A model generated the notes under the pieces. The model was not told the origin of the DNA. It searched no databases and worked only from the letters and a program-made list of their open reading frames with translations. Source: Locusta migratoria (taxonomy: Eukaryota > Arthropoda > Insecta > Orthoptera > Acrididae). From it: DNA of 64,000 bases. The stretch spans positions 217,422,333 to 217,486,332 of the forward strand of contig CM048755.1 in the NCBI GenBank assembly GCA_026315105.1, given 5' to 3'. Positions 33,184 to 45,071 of this stretch are shown here, one piece after another (within the stretch, counting starts at the first letter, position 1; the number at the start of each line of letters is the position of its first letter). The position numbers and the translations under genes were made by a program.

Positions 33184-33384
33184 GTTTTTGCATATATATA
33201 GCTTATGAGACTTAACTACGGGGTATCAGTCCCTAAACTTAGAAACTACTTATGAATTAGCTTATACTAAAGACCGCACAAACATCCATGCCCAAGGGGG
33301 GGGGGGGGGGTTCGAACCCCCGACCGCAGCGGCCGTGCAGACCGCGACTAGCACGCCGCAGACCGCACGGCCACCGCGGCCGGC
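33184..33384 (-). mobile_element. SINE-A with an expanded G-run
   Basis: Minus-strand head and tail are complete. The 6-7 G found next to the B box in other copies has expanded to 15 G at 33296-33310. TSD unclear. Confidence 0.92.
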
Positions 33385-33529
33385 TGCAGGTGTTTGGATA
33401 TACGTAACAAACTTCCGCATGTTATATTAATTTGTGTATAAGTGCCTCACGGTCTCCTGATTTCTTCATGTCTTCCCCTTTCTTTATCCTCCTTCGTATT
33501 ACGAAGAAAAGGACATGTACGTAATTCTA

Positions 33530-34200
33530 CTAGGGTCATGTTTGAAGTAAGAAACAATTTGTAATGGAGTAAGAGAATCTTTATTTATGAACGTAAATTA
33601 AATCACTTATGCATATTCTTTTCACTCTTCAGCATAGTCACAACGAACATTTAAACATCTTTCAAGTCTTGGAACCAGCTTTCGTATCGCAGAATCTAAG
33701 GACTGCTGCCTGAGTGTCCCAATTTTTATTTTTTATTTTTTGAGGTGAAGTTTGTGGGTATCAATATGATAAAAAAACTGATCTTGAAACTTGCGGAGCT
33801 TTCTGATGCAATTCGCCAATAGTGAAGCGCCTGTTTTTAAGAATTGCGTCCTCCACTTCTTGCGGCAATTCTTCATTCACGACGGTACGCCGTCCAGATC
33901 AAAACAGGTGCTTTACAATTGACGTGCTTCAGCAGAACTTTCCACAAGTTTCAAGATCAGTAGTTTATCGCATTGTTACTATCAAACATCATTAAAAAAT
34001 GTTTGACGGTCAGAGGGCAGAGTTCTTTAATACTGGGATCCAAAAGATGGTGCCATGACTCACAAAAGGTTTAAATGTTCATGGTTCTAACGTTGACAAG
34101 TGTAAAAATGTGCATATTGTAATTTGTGACAATTCACGTTCATAAATAAAGTTTCTCTTACTCTATTACAAATCGGTTCTTACTTTTAAAATGACCATTG
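33530..34200. mobile_element. Head-to-head pair of mariner 3' halves
   Basis: Flanked by TA (33528-33529 and 34201-34202). The arms 33530-33795 and 33947-34200 are inverted copies: gtaagaaacaatttgtaatg / gtaagaaccgatttgtaata, then tttatttatgaacgt. Each carries the C-terminus of a mariner-type transposase reading outward: IRKLVPRLERCLNV (minus) and GIQKMVP.LTKGLNVHG (plus). Each also carries a PQVSRSV block. A minus-strand N-terminal-like stretch (NEELPQEVEDAILKNRRFTI) lies at about 33780-33890. Confidence 0.8.
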
Positions 34201-34849
34201 TATTTGTACTACAAATACAGAAAGTGTTAGGGGCTTAGTAGTTTTCTAGCTCCTCAGTGTGGAAAACTGAAAGTTGTGTTAATTTTCAATATCCAGAGAT
34301 GCTTAGATGTTCTCCCAGCGCAGACGTTGCACTCAGGTGTTGGTCTTGTTGTTCTTCATGCGAGGCTGAAAATTCACACGAATGAGGTTCCACAAGATTC
34401 AGTTTTTCGTCTTAAACTAATTCGCTGTTTTATACATTTGTACCGTACTGCTGGACTGCGCCTGCTAGACTACATGCTAGTGTCCTGTCCTACTGCCCGT
34501 GCTAGCCTACATATTCCGTAATATTTCGCCCGCTCGACAAACTCTGTAGACCGAATCACTCGACCATTTTTACGCCAATTGTACTTTTTAGGGCGCTTCG
34601 TCCCTCTTTTGTCAGCATACATAGCAATTAATTGAAAATTATGAAAACCATTTCATACCTCATTATTGAGAGCTTATTCATATTGAAATGAAATACAGTC
34701 TGAATTATACAGTCATGTTCAGGACACACAGAACACCCTGAATGAGGTCGAAAGTTCATATATACAGGACATGTTTATTAGAATGTTCTGAAGAAGTCGT
34801 TAGCATTTCAGTCACCTGGGTTCATCTCGTGTCCTGTTATCTCGTAGGT

Positions 34850-35780
34850 ACAGAGTTCGCCATTGGTCCTGGTATTTTACTTCATGCGTGATCGCATCAA
34901 CACGTATCGGGCATGAATGCCGTCCTGTGGCATGTCCATTCGTGCTGCATTCACATGGTCCCAAAGTTTATCTGTGGTGGTGATCCTTGAATAACAGCGC
35001 TACATCCGTCATTTCACTATTTCTTAATCACCTTTTATTGACGACAAATCTGTTTATCTGGCTGGCCAGGGGAAAAGTCTGGTATCCTGTGACATCAAGG
35101 AAGCAGGGTTTCCTGCGGCAACACGTGGTTGTGCATTTTATTGCTGAAAAATGACGTCTGGGTTGTCGTACAGAAAGGGAATATCTACGGTTCCCGGAAT
35201 GTCATTCACGTAGGTCAACTGGTTTCAGTGACCTGAATAGCACCAACTGAGTTTTGTAGTTGTAGCCAGTATCACCGCACACTATATCGCTCTGAGTTGG
35301 TGCTGTGTTTCTGTGCGAATGCAGTCATTGTGATTCCGCTTCCCCTGTCTGCGGCGAACCCAAATGCGGCCAGAACCTGTATTCGTCCGAAAGAAACTAT
35401 CTGATGCCATTCCTGGCCCCATGGCTGTCTAGGATATTTCTGCATTTTAGTAACAGTTAGATGGAGAAGTGGACGATGTGTTACACTGTTAGACTTGCGC
35501 CTAGAAGGAACCAGATCTGTCCTGAAATGCCTTTAGAGTGAGGTGTCTATCTTCTGAGTTGTTGGTCTGGATGGTGCGGCCTGACCCAAGATCTACTTCC
35601 TTGCGTGATCCATTCTGCAGACACCCAGTGCAGTGCCAGACTCCCCGTTCCACGCGAGCAGCAATTTCCTGGATGAATGCATCACGTATCCTCATCCCAA
35701 TAATGGGCCCTCTTTCAAACTAACTGATTTGACGATACGGATCGCCCATGCACGTCTGTTCATGTCACACAGATGTATTA
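34850..35780 (-). pseudogene. Tc1-like transposase remnant (third copy, different lineage)
   Basis: Minus-strand pieces: MRIRDAFIQEIAARVERGVW and GSGRTIQTNNSEDRHLTLKA at 35501-35695 (N-terminal region, the 'GRPR.T...D....' block). QQ.NAQPRVA lies near 35135 (second catalytic block), and LWDHVNAARMDMPQDGIHAR near 34920-34980 is the C-terminus. Many stops; terminal repeats not found. Confidence 0.65.
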
Positions 35781-36460
35781 TCTTTGGTTCATAGCATTTC
35801 GTATCAGTAGATGATATTGCGCCGCAATATGGATTTTGAAGTTGCACCCACAGGCCTACGTGGCTCAAATGCTAAGTATTTCCGCAGAGCATACAAATGT
35901 ACTTGTTCTTGTTTCTAGTCCTTTTTGAAGATTAATAAGTGAAATTAGATGGTTTGGCGCACTACGTCTTTGATCGTGAACTAGCAGATTATTTTTTTCA
36001 ATCTCCTGGCATAATGCCTCAGGGAATTGGAGGACACGGTATTATTTGCTGTCTGTCTCACTCCACTCCTATGTCATACCTCTGTTACTCCTGTATGAAC
36101 AAAATTATGGAATAAAATGTATATCGTAGTGTGCTGGTTCCAAAGATAGTAATGCGACAATCAGCCTAGTAAGCGGGACACCCGTGTTTGAATCCCGCTC
36201 CGCACAAATTTACAACTTTCCCTATTGATGTAATGCAGTGCTCACAGGCAGCTAATGTTCCAATTTACCATTTCCTTGATTTCATTTCGTAATGCAGTTT
36301 TTATTTTCCGATCATTACAGTTTGCTTCAGATCAGCTGAATAGTAGTAGTACCCAGTACTGTTTAACCACCTCTGTTTGTTAGCGGTAAGAAGGATACAA
36401 TGGTTGACTAATCAAAAGGAAGCACTCTAGCCATCTGTCGTAATAAACCTTTTAAATTGA
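35781..36460. other. No gene; small SINE-D-like fragment at 36150-36212
   Basis: gcctagtaagcgggacaccc followed by gtttgaatcccgctccgcac resembles the anticodon arm and B box of SINE-D, plus orientation. The rest is unremarkable. Confidence 0.5.
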
Positions 36461-36599
36461 ATGGGTGTTCAAGAACGGTTTAGTGTCTATTATGCAGCCT
36501 TATTATCGACATGTATTCCAAATTTGCTACGAAACACCATTGGTAAGATGAGTGATAGTAAATTTTCCGATGCCATATGCGTTATAACATTTGCATTTG

Positions 36600-36745
36600 C
36601 AGTAGTTTTCGCTGGAAATCAACGAAAAGTATGTAAACTGCCAGATATAATGTTCGTCAGTCAAGAGGCATGCCTGCAACGATTTTTCCATTTAAAAAGC
36701 GCTATTGCTGAATTTATGAAGGAAAAAGGAGAGCAGGACCGATAG
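36600..36745 (+). pseudogene. hAT-type transposase fragment (GTF2IRD2/ZBED5-like)
   Basis: The frame 36461-36745 ends DIMFVSQEACLQRFFHLKSA followed by IAEFMKEKGEQDR and a stop. The pattern matches the 'EVRWLSRG.CL.R...L..EI.EFL.EK' region of hAT-derived proteins such as the GTF2IRD2/ZBED5 type. The key WLSR is replaced by FVSQ. Preceding residues do not align convincingly, so this is a short decayed piece. Confidence 0.5.
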
Positions 36746-37313
36746 TAAGAAAATCGGAAATGAATTGCAGATCTCACATTTTAAATGGACTTTAGTACAC
36801 GCTGTGTATAGTAAGAGAATATAAGACGAAAATCAACGAGTTCCAGAGTCAGTGGCGCTACAGAAAACGCTAGTTTTGAAAAATTGCCCTCTAATGAATT
36901 ACAAGAATAGCTTTATAACCGTCGTTGTGATCATGCCACCTTTCGAACCGTGTCAGTGGCTTCTTGACGTTGCAGTTGAAAGCGGTCCTGTGCATTTCCA
37001 GATTGAGTTGCAATACAATTCCCTTTTTAAAGACTGTAACCTATACGCAAGATTACAAAGTTCCTACAATTTTTAGAGCAATATATGAGTGTGAAAGACC
37101 GTCTTTTCCCTTTTTTGTTATTCAATCCCTCCTCGGTGAGGGGGAGGGGGCGATTTGCAGTGGTACAATCAACGGACTCCTCAGTCAGACTACTTAACAT
37201 TTAATATGTGAAATAAAACATTTAACAGGCAAGTGAAAGATCGTTCTCATTTTGAATCTAAATATGTCACGATGTAAAGGGTGTGCAGTTCTGCCATGAC
37301 TTAATTAAACAAG
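36746..37313. other. No gene recognised
   Basis: May hold further decayed sequence of the hAT-type protein, but nothing is readable. Confidence 0.4.
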
Positions 37314-37511
37314 CCGGCCGCGGTGGCCGAGCGGTCTGCGGCACTCCAGTCACGGTTTGCACGGCTACTACGGTCGAAGGTTCGGATTCCCCCTCGGGCA
37401 TGGATATTTGTGACATCCGTAGTATTAGCTACTTCATAAGTAGTCTGTAAGTTTAGGGACTGATGACCCCCTAGTTAAGTCCCATAACCTCTACAAACAT
37501 TTGAACATTTT
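37314..37511 (+). mobile_element. SINE-A copy
   Basis: Head gccggccgcggtggccgagc, diverged B box (aggttcggattcc) and complete tail ending aaacatttgaac. No clear TSD. Confidence 0.9.
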
Positions 37512-38910
37512 TATATTCAAGTACGACTGCTTCCAACCTCACTCTGTTTTACAAAAAACAATTTTCCTATTGTAGTAATCAGTCTCTTCATAATTTTGTA
37601 ACTAATCTTTCACATTAAAAGCTGTGTGTGTGTTGTTTAATGTTGAACCTATCGTTAAATAAGACAACAAATTGTTCATTAACACAGTAATTTGGTTTAT
37701 TTAAGGCCCTGATATTGATGTATATACTGTTAAATAAGAAACAGTGCATCAAACTGATTATGTGCGCAACGGATCTTTTAACAAAACAACTGTGGCAAGT
37801 CACCATATGAAACGGACACTGACTATACTAAAAAATTTGACTGCGAGAAAGATATTAAAAACCACTTGCTTAATGTTTGACTGCGAGAATTTTATGCAGA
37901 TCAGTACCTGATTATCAAAATTCAGTATCATAATCAATTAACTGCAGTGTTCCATAACAATCATTTACTATGGCACCAATAACGAAATCTGCTCAACAAG
38001 ATTCCAAAAACCAATACTGCACTTTAAATCCACAAATAACTAATTATCAAATGAAGGAAGTAGGTTAATCTTCTAACTACGTAAATGAAACAGGAAAGAA
38101 AGGTCAACTTTGTTACTTATTATTAATAATCACCATTACATTACCTACATAATACAACCTGTTATAATGACATGAAATGCAATTACCTTCATTCCAGCGG
38201 TGGTACAACGTTTTCATAGTAATAAAAATACAATATATATTCCAAATACAATCAAATCAACTTGCTGGCACAACAGCCTCTGCTCTACATCTGATCCATA
38301 CACACAACTCAACCGCTCTCTAAGCGAGCTAAACCACTAGTCCCCACTCTCTCTGTGCGATCTACAATGCTATGCGATACATGATCCTTGCCAAAGATGA
38401 AACTTCACAGGCTTAAGTACACATATCGATACACACAGTAGAAGCAATATTATACATTTTCTTGCAAGCAAGTTACTCGACACAAAACAGGAGGCAGAAT
38501 ATTAGACATTTTCTTACAAATTTTTTATGGACACGTTTCAACATTTTATGGAAATTGTTACTGATGAGCTTAACCACATTTCTGTAACAGAAATCTGCTC
38601 ATTAGATGTTGTGTAACACATTTAGTTGTGGTCAAAGTGCCTCAAATGAAGGAAGTAGGTTAATCTTCTAACTACGTAAATGAAACAGGAAATAAAGGTC
38701 AACTTTGTTACTTATTATTAATAATCACCATAACATTACCTACATAATACAACCTGTTATAATGACATGAAATGCAATTACCTTCATTCCAGCGGTGGTA
38801 CAACGTTTTCATAGTAATAAAAATACAATATATATTCCAAATACAATCAAATCAACTTGCTGGCATAGCAGCCTCTGCTCTACATCGGAGCCATGCACAC
38901 AACTCAACCG

Positions 38911-39113
38911 CCGCGGTGGAGTAGCCGAGCGGTCTAAAGCGTCTCGCTGCGGAGCGCGCGGTTGCCTGCCGTGGAGGTTCGAGTCCTCCCTGGGTTATGG
39001 GTGTGTGTGTTTGTCCTTAGGTTAGTTTGCGTTAGTTTAAGTAGTTTGTAAGCTACGGACTGATGGCCACGCAGTTTGGTCCGATAGATTTACAGACATT
39101 TGAACATTTTTGA
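38911..39113 (+). mobile_element. SINE-B with TSD in duplication copy 2
   Basis: Complete SINE-B. The 14-bp TSD acacaactcaaccg lies at 38897-38910 and 39114-39127. The empty site is visible in copy 1 (acacaactcaaccg near 38300). Confidence 0.97.
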
Positions 39114-39316
39114 ACACAACTCAACCGCTCTCCAAGGGAGCTAATCCACTAGTCCCTACTCTCTGTGCGAGCTACAATGCTATGCGATACATGATCCTTG
39201 CCAAAGATGAAACTTCACAGACTTAAGTACACATATCGATACACACAGTAGAATCAATATTATACATTTTCTTGCAAGCAAGTTACTCGACACGTAACAG
39301 GAGGCAGAATATTAGA

Positions 39317-39517
39317 TCAAAATGTTCAAATGTTTGTTAAGCTTATGGGACTTAACTACGGGGTCATCAATCCCTAAACTTACAAACTACTTATCAACTA
39401 CCTTATACTAAGGACGGCACAAATATCCATGCCCGAGGGGGGATTCGAACCCCCGACCGTAGTGCCCGTGCAGACCGTGATTGGAGCGCCTCAGTCTCCT
39501 CGGCCACCGCGGCCGGC
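39317..39517 (-). mobile_element. SINE-A with TSD in duplication copy 2
   Basis: Complete minus-strand copy. The 12-bp TSD cagaatattaga lies at 39305-39316 and 39518-39529. Copy 1 shows the empty site near 38497. Confidence 0.97.
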
Positions 39518-39666
39518 CAGAATATTAGACATTTTCTTACAAATTTTTTATGGACACGTTTCAACATTTTATGGCAATTGTTACTGATGAGCTTAACCAC
39601 ATTTCTGTAACAGAAATCTGCTCATTGGATGTTGTGGAACACATTTAGTTGTGATCAAAGTGCCTC

Positions 39667-41370
39667 TTATTTGGAATGATGATACCCCAGGTGATGCGAA
39701 AAGTCAATCTGCTGTGAGACGAATCGGCAGATGTGTGTCAGCGACGTGACGAGCTCGACCGCGGCGTGTGAAGTGAGGGCGGCTATAGGTCAGCGCAGTG
39801 ACCCTTCTGGCCACCAGCGTGGAATAACTTCACAACCTGCTCCCGACCCGCCCGCCGCAGTCGTAAATCTATCCCGTGAATCATTTTCCAGCCCTTGACT
39901 TTTATGTGCGTACTCTAAAGGTTTCCTCCCACACAAATGGCACAAATCTCTCTTTCAAATATGATGAATGAGAAAAAGTTTGTGTTGCTGAGGAAAGAGG
40001 TGTTGTTGTACGTGCCGGAACTCGTTAATGCAGAGACTTTCCGTACGCAGCTTATTAATTGCTGCTTCTCCGACCCGTCATTTCCGTTTTAACAGCCCTC
40101 GAAGATGTTTTTGCACTGAAAACGGCGAGCAGTACTGGTTTTCTCAAGTTGTGAGGAAACCATCTCATTGTGGCTAATTGCTCTGCCGACTCGAAGGAAC
40201 TTCGGTGGTAATAAATTCTGGTCATTTCAGCTGCTGTTTTCCCCCTTTTAATTACAAATTATTATGTCTGCGGTATATGCCTCTCGCATGGAATCACTTC
40301 CTGAAATTAACGGCACTGTTTTCACCCGAGTCTTGATTTATGACTCAGAGAAGTGAGAGTCTCCGTAGCTATAAATTTGATCTAAGCTTAACACTACCTT
40401 TACCTTAACGTACAAAATCCGAAAAAGTTCTCGGCTCAGCAGAATCTGTATGTCGTTTAATCTCATCGAAAACAATTGCTACCTGGGATGATATGACCAA
40501 TATTACATTATTAGTCGAAAATGTTTCTTCATATTTAAGTCACTAGAGGTAGTCTTCCACATTTAATGCATTATTTTGCGCAATTTGCTACTTTTATAGC
40601 ATACATCTAAACATAAAAATTAATGTTTGTTTGTTTGTTTCAAGCACGACCATGCCGTATATCCGATTTGCGATAAAACTTTGTCAACACATTGCCTGCA
40701 CTCACTCGAAGGTTATAGGCATCTAAAATTAACTTAGTATGGTACATGGCGGAGGGTACCTTACAATGAGTTAATATGATGATTTCTTTTCACGCTGAAA
40801 ACAGCTGGATGGATTTGAATGAAACTTAGATTGCAGATAGCTTGTACCTTGAATTAACGCATGAGCTACCTTTAGGAAGCCACTGTACGTTGCATGGTGG
40901 AGGGTACCTTAAAGTGGGTTAAAACGTTTGTTACTCTAAATTACGAATGTTACATACCATTTGTAGTTTGATTACTACCTTTCTTTGTTTGGATACTGCT
41001 CTTGTAATTTTGTACATTATGCAAGATGGCCTTATTTCTTATATATTCTCTCATAAACATAACATGTTTTTAGTAAAGAGGAGATGGAAAGAGAGAGAAG
41101 GGCTGGCAGAAGTAAGAACTCGAGGCTTGAATAAATAAATACCCGGCCAACTCCATGTTTTCTTTTGGAGGAGTGTAATGCAGGATGTTTCAGGAGGAAT
41201 GGTAAATATTTTAGAAGGTGCTAGTATAGACGAAGAGTGGCAATATTAATACCATATAACATGTGTCCTACTTTTATTGAGTACAGAGATGCAGATGTTA
41301 GTGTGTAACCCTAACTATTCACTGGTTCTTTCGTTGGTTCTTGGTAGAACATCATCATATTGAATTAAAA
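39667..41370. other. No gene; repeated LINE-3'-end-like motif near 40745 and 40892
   Basis: 39667-40640 shows no repeat I recognise and no coding signal. catggcggagggtacctta (40745) and catggtggagggtacctta (40893) repeat at about 148-bp spacing. They resemble the 3' end of the LINE at 1030 (cctggtggagggtac). Confidence 0.45.
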
Positions 41371-41374
41371 TCAC

Positions 41375-41509
41375 AATTTTGTTTGCGTTCAACCAGTTTA
41401 TTTTAATTCATATAACCGGTTTTGGCTTACTTTAAAGTCTGATGATGCCTTTCTAAGTCTAAAACCGGTAAACTAAACGAAAATAAACTTATAGTTCATA
41501 CACAAAATT
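41375..41509. repeat. Foldback element 3 (short)
   Basis: The left arm (aattttgtttgcg..., agtttattttaattcatata, accggttttggct) pairs with the right arm (aaaaccggtaaactaaacg, aaaataaactt, cacaaaatt). A short centre contains gatgatgcc. Total about 135 bp. Confidence 0.75.
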
Positions 41510-41784
41510 AAATTTGAACAACCCATATACGTAGACACCCTTAAAACTGAACATTTTTCAGCAGGAAACGGTGGAGAAGGTCGCTTTGCTGAGGAATTCA
41601 TTTCCGATCTCCCTTAACTAGTTTATGACAGTGACCTAAACCAGGAATAAGGATAACTTGATAGAATTTATAAACCTTTCTTCTAAACAGGTATGTGGTG
41701 TTGGAAACGCTGTATCGCTTTGCTCATTTTTACTGGTGCACTAATATTTAGTCTGTAACATTCATTTATTCATAAAAAATAATA

Positions 41785-42359
41785 GGGTAAGGTGGTACAA
41801 ATTCGATATAGGTACAATTCTGATCAACATAAATTTTCGCGCCATTTGTCAGTCTCGTAGTGTCTCGTTGTTCGGCATTGTAGCATAGCAGGTTTCTACA
41901 GTTCCTCCTGTGTTTTCCAAGAATATACCACTTCGTGCTAAGGAGAGATAAATTTTTTCACTTTAGGAGGTAAGTGAAGCTACTTAGTCTAACGAGCTCT
42001 TATAAATTTCTTATTTAAGGGTGACTAGAGTCTCTACCCAAAATGCAATGTTTGGTACAAGGAAGTATGCGTTGGTGCCTGACGGAAAAAGTGCTTTTCA
42101 TGTGGAAAATGCCCTTAGTCAAAATTCTACTAGGAAGTGATCACAATTGTACCTAGTGTGGTAAATTTTCGATCGATTTTTCTCAATTCTGTAACTTTTT
42201 TGTGTGTCTATACCGACATTTGTAATTGTCTAATATTTGTGTTACATATTAGTGAAACATCCAAAAATAAGTGCTATAATTAAAATTACATCTTTTCTTA
42301 ATATATTTCCAGTTACAATAACATTTGTCCGAAATGGTCGAAATTGTACCACCTTACCC
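41785..42359. mobile_element. TA-flanked MITE with gggtaaggtggtacaa ends
   Basis: Both ends read gggtaaggtggtacaa, the right one on the minus strand, and both are flanked by TA (41783-41784, 42360-42361). The inner words ggtacaattctgat and acaattgtacct repeat the terminal theme. It is 575 bp and non-coding. Tc1/mariner/pogo-type mobilisation is inferred from the TA site only. Confidence 0.85.
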
Positions 42360-42419
42360 TACTGTGCAACCGATCTGCCAAATATTAACTTCCTTACCAC
42401 CAATTCCACTTAAGGGGTG

Positions 42420-43280
42420 TTAGAACGGCTTTTTTTTTTAATTTTCGGATTTTTATCTCATTATAAAATTTGTAATTTTATGAAAATGAAACTTATATCA
42501 CTTATAAACATGGGAAGTTTCTTTTAATGTATTCTACACCGGTTGAAAAAGTTAAAATTTTTACGTGAATTGCTTCAAGATCTATAAAATCGGCATTTTT
42601 TTTTTATATAGTAGGCTGTGTATTGCTCTGCGTGAATTGTCAATGTCTTGTCCTGTTTGTGTGTAGACTGAGAAATATATATCATCAATGTGAGTAAATC
42701 GTACGCGACGGACGTAGCAGTCTGGTAAAACATGACAGGCTCGAACTAACATCAGACCTTAATGCTGGGCAGAGTGGGTGAAAACACTATGGACCGAATA
42801 CTCAGCTGTTTGGCCGTCGTCATTTACAGAGTACAGCACACAATCATATATCGTCAGTGTAACCGGCTTCTGATCAGACTTGACGTACAGTAATTTGATT
42901 TTTCTGTGCGCTTTTTTCTTTCTGTTTATAGATCTATTTTCTGCTCTCGTGCTTATTGCACTCAAATTCGCGTTAATTAACCGTGTTGTCTTCCTGTGTG
43001 CAAATCGCGACAGTCGTTTGTCTTTGTTTTTACCGTAGCTGCGTTTGGAATATGTCCACTCTCGCGTTTTCGAAAACCCTTTGGGTTGATGACTGTATTT
43101 GCGCCGCCTATACCACCAAATCGTTTTAGTTAGCCGCACTTGTGTAATTTAATACCCTAGTTTTGGACTTCTGTCTAACTTCTTGGAGCAGTTCTCAGGT
43201 TTACGTAATTACCTACTGTAGAGGCTTACAGCGAGGCTTTTTAGTCGTTTGTTGTTCTAAGTACTGTAGTCAAGCATAGG
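42420..43280. other. AT-rich repeat-like start and a basic minus-strand frame of unknown origin
   Basis: 42412-42620 has a ggggtgttagaacggc start, long T-runs and paired AT-rich words that look like a transposon end. 42759-43139 (minus) encodes 126 residues, strongly basic (KNKDKRLSRFAHRKTTRLIN, then RSINRKKKAHRKIKLLY). It could be an N-terminal exon of a DNA-transposon protein. I do not recognise a domain. Confidence 0.35.
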
Positions 43281-43284
43281 AACT

Positions 43285-44130
43285 GTGACTTGTGTACGGA
43301 TGAAAGCTGACTTGGTAACACTTCGCTCGCAGCTTCAGGCGGTGTTAACATCAGTTGCACAGCTGGAGGGTGCGGACCAGGTACGCCGTTGTTATAGGCC
43401 GGTCGTGGGAAACCAGTGGAACTCCAGCTCATATAATGTGTCCAAAGATCTGACGCAGTTGCCGTAATCTCTGTTACTGTTCGCTATTGGGCAGACAATT
43501 CATCCACGGTCGCGTTGGAGGTTAGCCCAGAGCGTGAAAGGCAGCGAAAGACTTCGCGGAGTCCCGATCGAGAGACCTCCCTGTTTAGTCTTACCAACAA
43601 ATTCGAGGGGCTATCTGTGCCGGACAATGTTCCTTAGCCGGTTACCTTTCAGCCTGCAAGATCCTGGCAATCGCAGAGGGTCGCATTGCTTGTAGTTGTG
43701 AGCTCCAACGTCAGGCGGGTAATGGAGCCCTTTTGGGATATGGGTACTAGGAAGGGGTAGAAGGCCAACGTGCACTTCGTGTGTATGTCGGGTGGAGTCA
43801 TTAAACATAAGGAAGGAGTCCTTTCGGAAGCCATCAAGAGCACGACGTGCAGACAACTTCAGGTGGAGCCTCATGTCGAACCAAAGAAGAGATTCTCACG
43901 GGATTTGAACGGCTATCTGAAGTGGTAAGGACTGCTAGTCTTACTTGCAAGATGCAGACAAAGCTCACCGTCTGCAGCATAGTTGACTTGACCCACTGTG
44001 AACCTCTGGTACAGAACCGAGTGAAGGAACTGAATCAGAGACTCAGGCGACGGGATGGGAGTGACTTGCAGAGACAGAAACAGAGAGATCTGGAAAGAGA
44101 CTCGGTTTTAAGATACGTATGTGACTAATG
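43285..44130 (+). pseudogene. LINE ORF1-like remnant, related to 15110-16190
   Basis: Starts with a heptad-like stretch (LRSQLQAVLTSVAQLEGA, possible coiled coil). It continues with VVVSSNVRRVMEPFWDMG in another frame (similar to a GDS-like 'VG.SNVRR' block). 43847-44125 then holds EEILTGFERLSEVVRTASL, KLTVCSIVDLTHCEPLVQNR and VKELNQRLRRRDGS. The layout matches an SGNH-hydrolase-like ORF1 seen in some non-LTR elements. The LNQRLRR block parallels 15985-16010. Broken in several places; the assignment is partly from memory of such ORF1 proteins. Confidence 0.5.
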
Positions 44131-44289
44131 AAAAGTAAATTACGTGGCAGGAAATTTATACTGGCGATTGAGTGGTACATGGATCCAGGAATCACATTGC
44201 GGGACTGCAGCAGCTAAGTAAAAATAGATGCGACGATCTGCAGTAAGACATCTTGGGGGATCAAATCACTGGTAGTTGTGATGATCAGC

Positions 44290-44462
44290 ACGCGGAAACG
44301 GCCGCGTGCTCTAAGGCGCCACTCTATGAACTGCGCGCCCACTCCCGCTGGAGTATCGATCCCTCCCTTCAGCTGGATGTGTTCTTAGCGTAAGACAGGT
44401 TGAGTAGTTTTTGAGTCTAGGGACTGATGACCATTATAGTTTGGTTCCTTATATTCACAATT
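44290..44462 (+). mobile_element. SINE-B-type copy, diverged
   Basis: Head aacggccgcgtgctctaagg, a diverged B box (gtatcgatccc) and tail gagtagtttttgagtctagg followed by gactgatgacc. No TSD seen. Confidence 0.75.
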
Positions 44463-45071
44463 ATTCTAATATATAATGACGAGATTGCGATTCAGTAAAT
44501 CTCTATAACGGGAAAATTTACGAGAGCTATAAAGAAAGTAACAAACTACTTCGTCTATAGCTGTCTTGAGAGGGGCTGCAGCTTCCATCTCGATGCCATA
44601 ACATTCTTCACTCACTAAATTTCCAGCGGTGGTATTGTGTAAGCTATGTTCTTCGTTCTTTGCTTACTGTGACGTGTTAGTATTTGTGTGGCTATAAAAA
44701 ATCTCGCCAATTGTGAGATGCGTTCTGTGATTAGGATTTTGTTGGCACACAGCTACAAACCAATTAATATTTTTATCGATTTTTATTATGTGTACGGAAA
44801 AAGAGTAATGAGTGAAAGCTGAGTGAGATAATGGTGCATTAATTAAAATCCGCCGTACCAGTGTTCCCAATCAAGACTGTGTGGCATTACCCCACATCTC
44901 TGGTTACATTTATTACGGGTTTTCTAGATTGATTTTTTTGTATGGGCAGCCGCTAGCGGCCCAAAGCATGATAAGGCAGGCAGCGGTGTATGCACGCACG
45001 TGATAGACCGTTGCGTTGATTACAGCTGGGCGGTTACACTGTGGGATAAGACTGCCACTCTTAGCCTAACG

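Larger units (their letters stand above)
38047..39666. repeat. 595-bp tandem duplication; second copy holds two SINEs
   Basis: Copy 1 is 38047-38641 and copy 2 starts at 38642 (both begin tcaaatgaaggaagtaggtt) and ends about 39666. The copies are nearly identical. Copy 2 is 1025 bp: 595 plus 217 (SINE-B with one TSD) plus 213 (SINE-A with one TSD). The arithmetic closes exactly. The unit itself is AT-rich and non-coding. Confidence 0.96.

Noticed and set aside
38047..39666. CRISPR or satellite array
   Set aside because: Only two long units with no spacers; a simple tandem duplication.
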